NCBI GenBank assembly: GCA_015143295.1
Contig: CM026563.1
Coordinates: 2,356,001-2,420,000 of the forward strand
Length of the DNA: 64,000 bases
From: Tetracentron sinense
Taxonomy: Eukaryota; Streptophyta; Magnoliopsida; Trochodendrales; Trochodendraceae
Reading direction: 5' to 3'
Position numbers and translations under genes: made by a program. How positions within the stretch are numbered: the first letter of the stretch is position 1; every line of letters starts with the position of its first letter. The notes below the pieces were generated by a model that saw only the letters and a list, made by a program, of their open reading frames with translations, ran no database searches and had not been told where the DNA came from. Below, piece after piece: positions 33,098-48,000 of this stretch.

Positions 33098-36000
33098 TCA
33101 GTAGGTGCCCATTGGGGGCATGCCGAAAGGTGGCATCGGAGGCATCCCCATCCCGCCCATTGGTGGTGGGGGCACAAAACCTCCTCCCATACCCGGCATG
33201 GGTGGTGCAGGCAAAGCAAGAGGCAGTAACTGGGCATACATATTCTGCAACCAAAAAGCGCATAAAACCATCAATTCATTTTTATTAAAATTTTAAACTA
33301 CGAAAAGGCAAGGGTGGATATTAGTGGAATGTTCTTCCACTACTTTGTAAGTGGGAACCCCAAATTTGATGCGACCTCTGCAAGGGCATCTCCTAGGTCA
33401 CAATAAATCAAGTGAGAACTTGATCATCCAGCCAGTATTTTCTCTGACAATCTAGAGAAGATGAGAGACAAAATGAAACTGTCTTGTGAGGACAGTTTGT
33501 GAGGTAGGACTACTGAATGATCCTGGCACCTTACATTTTGCCAAAGTCCGGATCATAGGAAGAGAATCAAGTATTCCTACGAAAGCAAAACAAAAACCAG
33601 CCACTGAATAGCACAAGAAACGAATTCTCAGATCCATACCTGCTGTGCAACCATGTCCTTCTCCTCCGCCTCTTTAGATTTCACTTCACTAAGAGCAGCA
33701 AGTTTGTCCTTCACAAGTTCGTCGACTTTGCTTGTATACTCACGGATAAACTGCATTAGCAAAAGTGAGTGAGGGTGAGAGAGATAGATGAAGAAGATCT
33801 AAAGGTAATAAACAGTAATAACCGGAAGAAACAAAAAGATCACCTGTAAGAGATATGGGAAGGCAAAGTCAATCATATTGTTCATCCACGCTAGTTCAAG
33901 AGCAACATCCGGGCGAATTAAATCGTAACAAACAAAGAGGCATGAAGCAAAGCACTCCTTCTTTCCCTGCATATACACATCAAACAATATAAATTGTCAC
34001 ATTTTTTTAGTTTAAAAGCATTCCACATTTCATGCAGCTAAGAGTACTCAACATGATGGCTATCGAATACTTCATTGGATTTTTTTTTGCAAAGTACTAG
34101 TCCTTTCACTCTCCACGTGTAGAAAGCGAACTGTTCTAACTCGCAGTATGACGAACTGGAAGTGAGGAAAAGAGAAGCATATAATTGAGAGAGAGAGAGA
34201 TCATCACATAATTAAGGTGAAGTTGCAAATTACTTGTCTGGAAAAGGAAGAAAGCCTCATGATTCATGAGAAACAATAGTGTAATTACTATAGATGAATT
34301 TATGAAAAGTATATGAAAATATCAGTTTGTATTGTCAGAAAACTAAAATAACAGCTCCCATCTGCTTTGAGTACCTTTTTTTTTCTGCAAAGGAATTCAA
34401 TTTGAAAAGAAAAGACTCGGCTACCAAACAAAAAAAAAAACGAAAAAGGGGATGAAATGGGGGAAAAGAAAAAGGAAAAGAAAAAATCAATCAGTTTACA
34501 TAGTCAGGAAAAAGAAGACTCTGCAGGACAGTCTCTTAACTAAAGTAGAGCGTTCATTGCTGGGAAACATGAAAATCAATCTGAGAATGGAATTACATTA
34601 CACCGCTAAAAGGCCCAAAACAGCTGAAAAAAAAACAAAAAAATCTTAGATCGCCAGATTGAAGCATGGACAATGGAAAAGGAACATAGAAAGAGGGAAA
34701 AAACAATATATGAGCTGGTGATACCAGGCAGGATTGAGCGAAGGAAAAAATACAAAGGGTGCTACCAATACCAGACTAACAGAAGTGGACATTACAACAC
34801 CCAAAGACCCAAAACAGCCGGGAAAAGAAAATAAAATCATAGATCGCCAGATTGAAGCAGAAACAGATTGAAAAAAGAACATGGAAAGAAGGGGGGAAAC
34901 GCAATATATGAGCTGGTGATGACAGGAAGGGTCGGGCAAAGAAAGAAATACATAGGGTGCTACCAAGCCAGACTAACAGGGACATAAGTGGACAATTATT
35001 CCAAGCAACTGTGCTGGGAATCAGCAGCAATAACTTTCTACAATTGGCAGCAAGCAGATTTTATTAACAGAGAATTTGTAACTTTATATCAGAACATATA
35101 TTAAATATATCAGAGTCTAACTTAATATTGTGCAGAGTCAAGGGAGTTGCCCTATCAGTTCAGGGGATCACCCAGTTTACCTATTAAAATTTAAAAAGAA
35201 CAATCATTTTTCAAAACACAACTTGGCTGATAAGATTAAGCATTGCATTAAAAAGAAATAGGTTACAAACTTAATATAGTGTTCTTGAAGTTGTATGTCT
35301 GCTTTATTCTAGATGGCTGTATATGCTTTTTAACTAAAGAAGAGAATAAATATGCTTTAAAAGACAACTATAACTGAGTTCTATACCTTCTCAATGAAAT
35401 AAACAAGCAACTCCTCTGAAAGGTCACGGTCACCAGACTGTGAGCATGTTTCCATGGCATCTTTGTATAGGTTGTCTTTCTTTGACAATGCGATGGACTG
35501 CTTCCATCTACCTGCTTTCTTATAAATATATGCAGCAATACGCCTCATCTCAAGAAGCTCGTGTTTCTCGACCTGCTTAGACACGTACATGGGTGTGTTT
35601 GTGGAAACAGACTCCATAAATATAGATAACAAACAAAAAACAAGATATAACTTCTCCTCACCTTCTGTGCAAGGCCTATCTGATCAAAGTTATCATGCAT
35701 ATCAATTGATTCACGTAGCCTGTCATAGTCCTCCTCCTCAACATAAATCTCATTCAAAGCCTCATTTACAGCAGCCACATTGTTACTCTGAACTGCAACC
35801 ATGTATGGCTTCACAAGATGCAGGTGACCCGCCTGAAAACCACAATGAAGAAATAAATAACCAAAATAATATTGACCCATCTTGTATCCCGTTTATGGAA
35901 AGAAAAATGCATGTTTGCAATATCTAAGAAATCATAAGCCGGCAAAAGTGGAAACCTTTCGCATTATGTCCACTACACGTGTATGGTCCACACGAAGGGC

Positions 36001-39000
36001 CAGCACATTGAGAAGATCGTTGATAAGATCAGGATGTTCTTGCAAGTAGAAGTGCACAGCCTTGTAGTAGAGCTCCACATTCGCAAGTTTGACCGAAACA
36101 TCTTTGAACTGCATGTGGTCCCATGCTTCTGGAGAATGATTCATGATGGTGGTTGCAGCATTGTCGAATTCGTCGTATTGAATATACAGATAGGTGAGCT
36201 CCTTCCAGTGCTGTTGCTCATCACAAGCTCGTATAAGCTTGGGAATGTTGAGGCGAGTTGCAAAAAGTTTAATATGCTCCATAAGCTTCTCAGGACGGTA
36301 TCTAGCATATAGGACTCCCAACTCAGTAAAGATCCCCATATGTGCACGTTCCAACCCTAGACCACTCTCCATGAGAGATATTAGCTCACTGAAGTTTCCT
36401 CTGTTCTGGTAATAATCACTGACCTCTTCCAAGTCATCCACCTAGAATGTTCACATCAACATATTACAACATCAAGGAGTATTCAAACAGCACTTGAATG
36501 AACTAAATTGAGCAACAAACTATGTTACACGAGAAGTGTTAGGTGTGGAAACCCTGCAGCGTGTAGAAGCATAAATAACAAGAAAATTTGGCACATGTTT
36601 ACATCCATCGATGCTTGCGCACATGATAAGCCTGATTATGGAATACCAATAGCATTGGATTTAAGACCCTTGACCAACAAGGTTAAGTAAAAACAAAAAA
36701 ACTTGCAAGCAGCACATCTACCCAAAACAATAGATACAACTTCCAAAGCCACATGACTAAGTTTGAAGAAAATATTAATAAAATGTCACCTGTATAATGA
36801 TGTTGAGCCCACATATTTGAGCCAAGCGGAACTCCTCAGCATCAACACAAGCAAAGCAAACTTCCTTCCATGTCTTTGAGCTGTTGGCTTTTCGTGCGGC
36901 ATCAACAGCACCTTGGAACTGTCTCAGCTTCACAAGTGTACAAGCTAGCTTGGCCCAGTTAGAAATAAAAGCAAATATGATCTTTGCTCCCTCATATAGG
37001 GCTTCATCATACAATCGATCACCAACATTTTGGAGATTAGCAACATTTGGCATGAGAATGAATTCTTCAATGTCACCCAGCCTATCAATCTTCGCATATG
37101 CATATATGAGTTCGCTGTCCACCTTGGGCTCCTTTGACTTCTGCCTAACCATCAGAAGGTACCTCACCAAGTCATGGTACACATTTGCATCCTCAGCAGC
37201 ACGAATGACATTTAAGAATTCAGTGGCGTCATCTGCACGAATAAATGACTCAATTGCGTCACTCACTAACCCTACCCTGAGTTGGGCCTTGGCTACCTGG
37301 CTCCAAACAGAATCTTCTTCAACACGGAATGCAAACTCAACAGCTCGTTCAATGCTTTGAATGTTATCCAACAAGACATTCACAGCCTGGACATTCAAGT
37401 TGAACTTCTTGAAGATGGCAAATGCTTCTTCGTACAGTTGTGCTTCCACAGCCACCTCCCCAACTGCAGGTCCATCAAAGTTCTCTAACCTATTAATGTA
37501 ATCCATTACTCTTGATGGATCTGCCTTGATTGCTGTCAGGATCAGAAGATTTTGCAGATTGAAGTTCCCACTGAAGGCAGAGTTTTGGAGCACGATCTTT
37601 TCAAGAAGCTCAATTAATTCATGTGGAAGATCAGCGGTCATAAAAGCTTTAACAGCAGCAGAAACTTGCTCCGGGCTCTTGCTTTCAGGCAGAGCAGTCG
37701 ATACAACTTGATCAATTAACTGCCTTCTATACACATTATCAGGGCTGAGAACTTTCTCCCAGAGGTCAGAATCCATCCTTTCCACCACATATCTGAAATA
37801 AAACTATGGAGTGAATGACATATCTGCGGGAACAAATGAACCTCTGCATAGATACTGTAACATCAAAAAAATGAAAAACAATATACAAACCTGGCCTGCA
37901 GTTTGAACAACGAGTTCTTATTTGTGACATTGATAAGTTCATCATCACACTGTCCTCTCCGGTAAGCAACAACAGCCAGGGTTGGGTCCCGTTTCTCACA
38001 ATATTTACCCACAACACGTGAATCATAGTACGGGTTGGTGGTGAGGAAGTGCTCTGGATTGTTGTTGCTGTCTATGATTATTTTACCTAGAGCATTGTGA
38101 ACGTGTACATCTTGGCTTCCCTCACTCACAAGATGTTCCAAGAACTGAGTGAGTAAACGGAGGCGATTCCTGCAAATCACAAGCAACACACAAGGGAATG
38201 AAAACGATGGGAGAATGGTGAAGAAGAAGGGGAGAGCATAAGGAGGAGACAGCACACCTCTTCTCACATTCCTCCACAAGGGGCTCCACTGGAAGAAGAG
38301 AACGGACTGAAAGAATAAGGCCTTTGATAAAATCTTCAGGGCACTCATCATCTAGCAGCTGTCCTACAACTAGAGGAGCATTCCCCGGGTTGACCTGCCA
38401 AGCAAAGAGAAATGAGACCCTAGGGACTTTCTCTTTCCTTTCTCACATAATTGATGTCAACTCAGCTTCTTAGTCGTTGAAGCATCCATACATGTTGAGT
38501 GCAATAAATAAAAACCAAAGTACTTGAAGGAACTCTTACCTTTTGTACATAACCTTCGATATATCGAAGCATGTTGTTCGAGTATAGGTAGTGAGTGAGA
38601 TCCGGAACAAAACCAAAACGGTCACAGACGTTAATCAGGGGCCGTGCATCTGGAAGTTTGGCTTCCATTAAAAAGTTCTTTGTCTTTTCAGGGTCATAGA
38701 AGTTTGATTCTCTTGTAACACGCTCGACCTCTTTGATTTGTCCAGTTTTAGCAGCAGCCTCGATGTATTTAAAGTGAATTTCAGGATCCTCACTGTCCCA
38801 AGAAGCAAAACAACCATAAGAACCAGAAAAAAACTGGATGAAATAGACCAAATAAAAGCCAATTGCTTCATTTTTTTAACAGGAAATACCTGGAGCTCAG
38901 ATACGATCCAAGGAAAAAGTATAATCCTTCATAGGACTTGAATTGCTCAAAGAGTTTTATGCATGCATCAACACCCAACTGCTCAGAATATTCTTTGGCA

Positions 39001-42000
39001 GTCTGCACATACATGTTTAGTGAGCCCCCGAAAGGAATGTAAATTTTATTTTGGATAGGTAATCAAGATGCATATATTCAATCACAAAAAGAGTCTAACT
39101 ACACAAAGGTTCACAAGAAGATGAACACAAGACAGGAAAAAGAACAACAAAAAGGAAGATGCCCTTGGCTACACTGTCCAATCTAGAAACTAAGGAGATA
39201 TCACCATGCCCCAAATGAGACAATTCACCCCCGCCTGTCACTCAGAAAGGAATGTAACATTAGCAACAATAAAACAAGAATACCAAAAGTTACCTGCACA
39301 ATTATCTGAAGATTTCCTCTCAGATTGACGAGTAAAAGGTCTTTCATGCACTCCAGCGCCCATTCACGGGAGAGCGTCCCAAAGAACTCTACAAGTGACT
39401 GGAAAATACCACATATTTAGAAGTGAATTTACACTCTTCCATCATACCAGTAGATGTAAGCAAGCACTGAAGAACACATACCTGTGGTTCAATGGCATGT
39501 GTATTCACAATGACCCGTTTAATATCCTGCAACTCGGCATAATGCTGCAAGAAAGACACAACAATTCATCCAGCAGATAATATTAGTTATCTGTAAGAAA
39601 ATATTACTTAAGACAGATTGCAGGAAGTCATTTTACCTGAAGAGCTCGCACATATAGACCAGCCTTTTCACAAAGTTGTGCAATTCGAGGACGGTCGTAG
39701 TGACTGAACATTCCATTAGCTAAGATAGCATCTGCTACATTTGGAAAGGTCACTAGATTGATCTCCAAGACCTGAATAGAGAGAAATGCCATGAAGCTGA
39801 ATACAAGTGCAGGTGAAGAGATAATCTACAGATGAAGAGATAATTTACATGCAAATAAATTGAACAGTAACAACCTTTGTTTGAAGGTGAGCATGTTCTG
39901 GTAAATTTGGCTTCAGAACATCTAACAAAAACGCTGTTGCCTCACGGATCAGGTTCCTCTAGAGAATGACAACAACACAAACATAAGAATCCCATGTGTT
40001 ACTCTACAACATCATTCTGAACGTAGCATTAATGCTCTAAGAAGAAAGTTAAAGGACAAGAATGAATAAATAAATACAACACAAAATTTGAAGCTTGAAT
40101 ATATTTTCTAGATGGTTGAACAGAAACAGGGACAGTGTGTGAACCGAAATTTATAAAACCAACCAAAAAAGAGGGGAAAGACCATAGTCGAACCTGAAGA
40201 AATAGATCTGTGATTGTGTTGTAGTCAACTGGACAACCTCCCTCCATTTGAGACATCATTAGAGCAAAATTAACAGCTCCCTGTCATCCAAAAACAGTAC
40301 TAATTTATCCTTGTATCATAAAATGTGTGTTCAAGTGAAATTTAAGATGGGAAACATGTAAAATACAAGCTGACGCTCGGTACAAACACAAGGTTCTAGA
40401 ATACCCAATTTTCATGAGATTTGGTAGATGAAACTTCAAATATTGTACCCAGGTAGATAATGTTTATGATGTGTTTCATATTACGATAGATCGGCAGATA
40501 AATAGCAACAAAAGATGGAATTTCCTCAGATATATATCTACATGAGACGGCAGAATACCTGGGGATCTGATCGCAGAATTGTTTGCAAAAGGAACAAATA
40601 ATCAGGTGCATACCCAACCTGCATTAACGAAGATATCATAGGTCTAATGAGAGCCTACAACAACAACAGTAATAATAATAACAACGACAACGATAATAAC
40701 AATTAACACAGCTACTACTACTAGAAATACCGAATATCCATTCTTTCCACAGCTTGAATATTAGATCGTATTAGAAGTACTTTGTTATAAAGATGATGGA
40801 GACTGCTATATATAAAGTATAGTCCATTACCTGCTTTGAGTAGATGAGAATTTTGTCAAACTCCCTCCGTTCAGCAAAAGCGGCCACAACCTTTGGAGTC
40901 GCCCTAGCTTTGATATATATTTTCAGTGCAAGGTCATTATCCACAGTCTACAATGGAAACATTCCTCCCAATATCAGAATGATAGAAAGGAGATAGACAA
41001 ATCATATTAGACAGAATGAACATTGATGGGAAATTGATCTTAGAACCATTTGAAAAATGATGAGACCATAGAACATGTTGCGGGCCAATTTTTTAGTAAG
41101 AGTAATGGGAGCATTAGACAAATTTTAATCCCAAATTCCAAATTAAACCTTCACAAGATCTCCAAGTTCCTCGCTACATTCAAGCTTATCCTCAGCCAAC
41201 CAATTCTCCAAAAGATTCTTTTTATTCTGATTCACGACGAGGCGTGATAATTCCAATGACTCAAACGCATTGAGCTTTCCTCTAGTTAACAGTGTTCCAA
41301 AGTACTGCAACAAGGGAGGTGTTTGCCCAGCTTGCACAGGAACGCTCTGCAACATATGAACATCATAAACAGATGAGAAACTTTGCCTTGCAAGACAAAT
41401 AATAAGATTCAGGATAAATCAATTTCTTTCTTTTTTATAGAGGAAGCATTGTGCCCAAGAAATCAGATGAGAACAAAATCATACATATCTTCAAGGTTGA
41501 GCTTTGTCAGAAGCAGGGGATTATTAGCAGTGAGAATAATGTACGTAATAGCAAAAATAACCCCCAATACCTGAAATTTAGCAACAGTGTCAGGTGTACG
41601 GAGGATTCCTTGAGGAGATTCTGCAGCAAGCTCTGCAGCCTCCTTATATTTTGTCTGAGCAAATAATTCTTGGAACCGCTGAACAACCTGAGACATAAAC
41701 AAGATGATGGATCAATAAGTTATTCATAAGAACTCTAAAGTCTAAAGTACATATCATCTAAAAATATTAACTTTTTTGCTTACCAAAAACTATATCTATT
41801 AGCGTATTTATATTATGGTCGGACAGCAATCCATGCATTTATCAGTAGCATCACCCCCCCAACACTGATCAAGTGCCATGACCCATACTATGCTGTGTTA
41901 GGTGTGCACATATATACCCGAGTCTGACATTTTTATTTTTATTTTGGGTTGGGAAACAGCGCTCTGATAATTCACGCACATGGACCCTATAGGAGGATGC

Positions 42001-45000
42001 AATATAATTTCATTGGAGATGGGTCCAAAAGAGACTGCATCTTCTTTGTATAAGTGTGTAGTTGTGCTTAATGAGTCCTAAATCATGCCATCTAGCACCC
42101 AATAGAAAAATTCGCCATGCAACAAAGTTCAACAAAATACTGACGGTCATATTTCTGAGAGTGAGAACTCCAGGCATTATGGTAATTTAATTACTTCATA
42201 CACTTTTCAGAAATCATTCAACCGTATTGACTATGTGGAAACAAATAGAAATCAAGTATCAATTTACCAAGTTTTCTGCCCCAGGAAGGTTTCCTCTTTT
42301 GGCGAGATTAACAGCAAGCTCCAGATTGTTTAACTGTAACAATTAGCAAATAGCAATCATATATACAATAATTAATTTGCTCTAATTACTCAAAAGAAGG
42401 CAGGCTTATCTACGTACTTGGCCACTGACGAAAGACACAATTGTTGCTTCATTTACAGTGGCAAGTAACACCTGGCCTCGCCTATTAACAGCATAGAAGC
42501 CTCCAAGTGATGAAGCTTCAGTCGTCAGAAATATAGGATCTGGACTAATTCGATTTCTGTAAACAGCGGTAGCTGTCTCCAGGTCATACACGAATAGAAG
42601 TCCAAGCTTGGTGATCACATATATCAAACTGTATTTATGAGATATCTGCCAAATAACAAGTCAGAAACTTAAACATAGATACTACACTGCACTGGGACTT
42701 GGCATACAATTACCAGCCTAAAGATGATACCTGCATTGCCACTGGGAAATCGTCAGCAAAATCGGGAGGAAAGAAAAGATCTGCTTGTTTCTTTGCAAAA
42801 GCTGGTTTGCCTGCTGACAAATTTTGCAAGATCAGTACCAGAAAGAACAATCACACTCAAAGCATAAGATGCAAGAAAATAAAACATCACTGATGCAGCA
42901 TATGCTGAGAGATACATCATTATCTAACGCTACAAACATGATTGAACTCTACAACTCAGGAACTGAGAAATAAAAAACCATTATTCTCAATACAGTAGAA
43001 AACTACCAATCACACTCGTAATTTCAGATAGATGAGGAAGAAATCTTTTGACCAAAAACACATAAAACAAATAAATAGGACTCGAGCTCAAAATTCAGAA
43101 AAGAAAATGGAAAAAGAAAAAGGGTGATGCCAAAATGGTAAGTGGACCTGGCTGGGCACCAAGTTCAATGACATGTAACTTTGATGTAATTTGTCCAGCA
43201 TTGGTAGTCTTTGATGCGAAACTAATAAGAATTGAAGGGGTCTCGTTCCCTGGGACCTGTGTATAGCATGCAAACACATATAACACCCCCACTCAAGAAA
43301 CAGCACAACATCAAAAATTATATATGCCAATAAGGATGGGAAAATAAATAAATAAAATAGTGGAAGGGAAAATTCGTACTTTAAATGAAGCAAATGATGC
43401 AGCATGTGCTTCAAGAGCCTGACTGCGTTGCTGATCCATGGAAAAAAGTTGCATATTCCCTTTGACCAGTTGTGGCCTCTACAATTGAATTGGGAGATGG
43501 AAAGTAAAATAGAAAAGATAATCAAGTTTATAGAGAAAACTAATTGTAATTTATCTTTTCACTGCACCATTAAACTAGGAGGTACTTGCAACAAATTGAG
43601 CTAACAGGAGAAATGGACCAATAAATATACTAGTAATCCAATAAGAAGAAATCAAGATCAGTGCGTGAATGTTTTACCTGATGAACAAACAGCAAAAATA
43701 ATAATATACAATAAACTAAGCACCTTGTGCAACTGTGAGATTGTCTAACCACGGCACACATGGTTGGACAGTCACAATCACCAAAAACAGTATGACAACA
43801 TTGCTAGCCTACAATTGGAGGAAACGGATAGCAAGTTGATTCAATTGGACAAAGTTTATGCTCGCATAAATCACTCTATAACGCACTAAGTCAAGGATCC
43901 CCTAGGTCATTTGCATATTTTAGCATGTGCGAGAAATTAATATTCAACCTTCTAGCAAGTTTTGCTGTTGTGGTCAATGAGTCGATCACATCAGGCAATC
44001 TCTGAGAGATGTTTTAACAAATTAATCTAATTTGTTTTCCTTTGTTCTTCTTTTTTTGTTGAAACCAAGTACGGTCGACCTGCATCAGTACGATCCGACA
44101 AACCCAAGACCATAACTGTTGAAAGGCAGTCCAGTTTTAAAACACTGTCAGCGACAGCTTCGGACCATCTAATGGAATACAATAGTTTCCTTACAACCAC
44201 CAAATGTCCTAGATACCCGCTTCATTTGAGTTTTGACTCTTTCATGGTGCCAAAAGAAGTCTTGAGGGACTCACATCAGTATTCTTCTCGGGCTGAACAA
44301 TGATACCCTTGAATGGTTCCATCAATATAGAATTCAAGCCTTCATTCAACCTAGTAGGCTCCGGCCTCATCCAAAGATCAAACAGGTGCATGATAGAAGA
44401 CATGGACCCCTTCTCCTTCCATTTACACTACACTATAAGCATATTTATAGCAGCTTATTTACATTAAATATCATTTAATCATTTACTTAGATGATATTTA
44501 TGTGCAAATAAGGTTACACCCCCCATTTGTATTCAATAAAAATTATCCAAGATCCAAACTCTTGAAGATAAAAAGTCTACTTTCTAGTTCAAAAACAAAA
44601 TCTGCTTTTAAGATTAGGTCAAATTTTTAACTTTCAAATTGTAAGGTATTTCTCAAATTTTAAAATTTCATAAATTCTACAATATCAAAAACATTACTAA
44701 AACCCAACAACTACCGCTTGGCGAGGAACTTATAATTCATTAGAATACTTTTACGAATATCTACCAAGTATTGTAAGTAAATTGATCCTAGTTGTTCAAT
44801 CATTTGATAACCTCTCTTTTATTGGTTATACATCATGATTTATAGGTTTTCTCATTTTCAATTTTATTGATTTTAATAAACTTCCTATTTATGTTAAATT
44901 GGTTCTTGGTTTGGAATAAAATAATATAATCAATATTAAATCATGTGGAAAATATTTAATCTAATCGTATTTGAGTAGAGTTTACATTCGTGGCTGTAGA

Positions 45001-48000
45001 GATACACTATGTTCTTTTTTTTTTATATATCGGTAGAGATACACTATATTCTATCAATCCTTTACGAAAAAGGTTTCAATCCAATGATGCTTGCTCAAAA
45101 TCTATAACCAAGGCCATAGACTAGAGTCGATTCCACCGTGTCTCACATTTATAGCCCTCCTAACCCCTAAATGGGACGTGATGAAAGCGAACTTCTTAAG
45201 AAGTGAGCTTCATGTGAAGCAAACTACCCAATCTTTACATAGTTTCCCTTCCAATATACAAAATGTCAGTCCACCATCTAACTTATCCGTCCCCCCCCCC
45301 CCCCCCCCCCCCTCACACACCCACCCACCCCTCCCTCACACAAAAAGACATGAACGCCTTAATAAGTTTATTTGATTGCAATAATACCCTCATCAACTAT
45401 CCCATCTTTAGGGGAGAAATGAGAAATCTAGTGAAATGTGTCACTAGATAGGTACACTCAGTTCATTGGACACCATCAACGGGATCACAACTAGAATGGA
45501 GCAAAAAAGATCAGCCTCCGTAACGCAATCCCTTGATCCACACGTTACCATTTTCTGGGCCAAAGGATGTTCCACTCTTTGACCCATTCATGGGTAATAT
45601 AATAAATGAAGAGTCGTGCATTCTCATCCTTTGCAGGTGTACACATATGCATGTTACGTGAGTACATGGCTCTATGAATTTGCAATAAGTCTGTGATAAT
45701 GGAGATAAAATATGCATATTATTAAAAATAAAAACAGATTCTACTTTTTGTTACAGCTGTTTTATTCTCCTTTTTGTTATAGTTGTTTTCCTCTTTTAAC
45801 AGCTAAAAAAAGCAACTGATCAGGTACACTTCACACTGATGCCACACCTAATCTTGACTAAATTTCTGGAACAGATGCAATAAATTAATCCAGCAGTTTA
45901 AAAATGTCTACCCAACAAAATTAGTTGCTTGGCCCCCAAATTGACAATAAATATGGCGTAAGACCACTTTTGTCTTTCGTTTTCCAATATCATCAATATA
46001 TAAACAAAAGTTAGTGACTTGGTCTAAACGTCAAAATATAATAATAAGTATCATGATCCCACAACAGAATAATGTCAAGACCATCATATAAAATATTAAG
46101 AAATTCTGGCATCACAATGAATTGTTTGCTCATATGACCCGGAACATGAACCCAAACATCAAGATGGCAATAGATGCAATTACTGATCACATACCTCGGG
46201 TGAACCAGGAGCAATTCCAATCAAAACCAACCACTTTTCAGATGGATCACATCGGTAGTTAATTATCTGATTATTTGCCAAATTGGCTGTTCTTTCAAAC
46301 ATCTTAACAGGCTCAGAATCACCTACATATGATATGCAATGGCAAAAAAAATAGAATAAATAACTGAACATGTTATAGAAGCTTACACCAGAAATATGAA
46401 CCAGTCCATAAAACAAGAAATGTAAAGTAAAGGGGGAAACATAACATAAGACGGATTCAGGGAAAAGGAAGAAGTATCTTACCCTCGATTGACCAATGAT
46501 ATACCGAGGTTTGTGTGACTAGGCCCAACATCTTTGGGGTAATCCACTTCCAAAAGACCACCTATACATAAAGCAAGGTGGAAGGTTTCAAACCATTTGA
46601 ATGAAGCCGATCTCATAAAAAAAGCAATGTAAAGTCACAAAATAGCTCACACGAAGTGTTTGAAGTATTTAAAGGGAATACATTATCACCTGCTCAGGCA
46701 TCTGATGTGATTTTATTTTTGCTTTCATTTCAATGTTGAATATTTGTAAGTGATCCTGAGTAGTTCCGGGAAGTTGAGCTTCAAATAGAATGTCACAATT
46801 CATTAGCTAGATAAAAGGCATAACAAGGAAGAGCCTCCAGAATGTGTATCGCAGATACTATGTTACTACATCAAATTTTGATATTGCTCAGTAAATGCTA
46901 ATCATTAATAGTGCATTAGAGAAAGAAATGGAACAACATCGAACCAATGGTCTGATGATCAAAGTCCAACATCCTCTAACTAGAAGCTAAATTGAAAACA
47001 TCCACATGCAGGACACATGTAGAAATCACTCAAGATATAAAGAAAAGATTCATAAAAATATTTGTATCCTAAACCTAATGTTCTTCATATAGTACCAAAA
47101 AAGAGCATTCAACATAAACATTTGTCTACAAAGGAAATCACATGACAAGGCAGCCACACAAGCACCAATCTCGAAAACGGATGAAAAGCTTACCAAGATC
47201 CTAAATAGAACCATGGTTACTGAGTACAGTTGTACATGTACGAGTATAATACGACAATGATCTGTTCGGGAAATACAGATGTTATACGGCAAAAATATGG
47301 GAAATTTTTAAAAATGATTAATAATTATAAATAAATAGGAATCATGATAATGACTACTAACAATTATTTAATACAAAATACGTGTATCATACGGCGATAC
47401 ACGTATGATACACCTATGGCAAAAGTGCACCGTTTTAAACGGCGACCCACTCTAAACATATTATACGGGTATTATACACGGATTTGGTAACTACGGATAG
47501 AACAGAAGATTGAAAGATGATAACAGGAGGACATTTTAAGTGAAACATGCTGGTGATAACCACGTTAATAAACCAGAAAAACAGATAGTCTCAAGGTGAT
47601 ACTTGTGCAATAGCAGGAATGACATCCTCGCATATAATGCAAGCCTTATATGATATTGCTACTGTGTGAAATAGGAACCAAATGCATGTTCTATGTACAA
47701 ATAAGAAATTAGTTCTCTGATTTAATATTTCTACTTATTCAAATTGTTTTATGCCACATCCTTATGCAGTCAGTTTCATCTGTAACTTCATTTCTGCCTC
47801 TACTAATCAAAATATCAAATCTTGGGATGATGGAAAAAAGAAAATGGGAATTAGCAACGGTGGAATTTTTCATTACAACAATGAGCTTAATAAAAGGAAA
47901 AGCGCAACAACAGTGACAATGTTAACTCTACAAGTAGTTTGCCTATAACACTAAATGTACTATGAATTTTAGTTTTACATACAACAAAGTAGCTTGCATG

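Noticed and set aside
36884..37360. 158-residue plus-strand frame
   Set aside because: It is antisense to clathrin exon 24, whose frame, splice sites and family match are certain.
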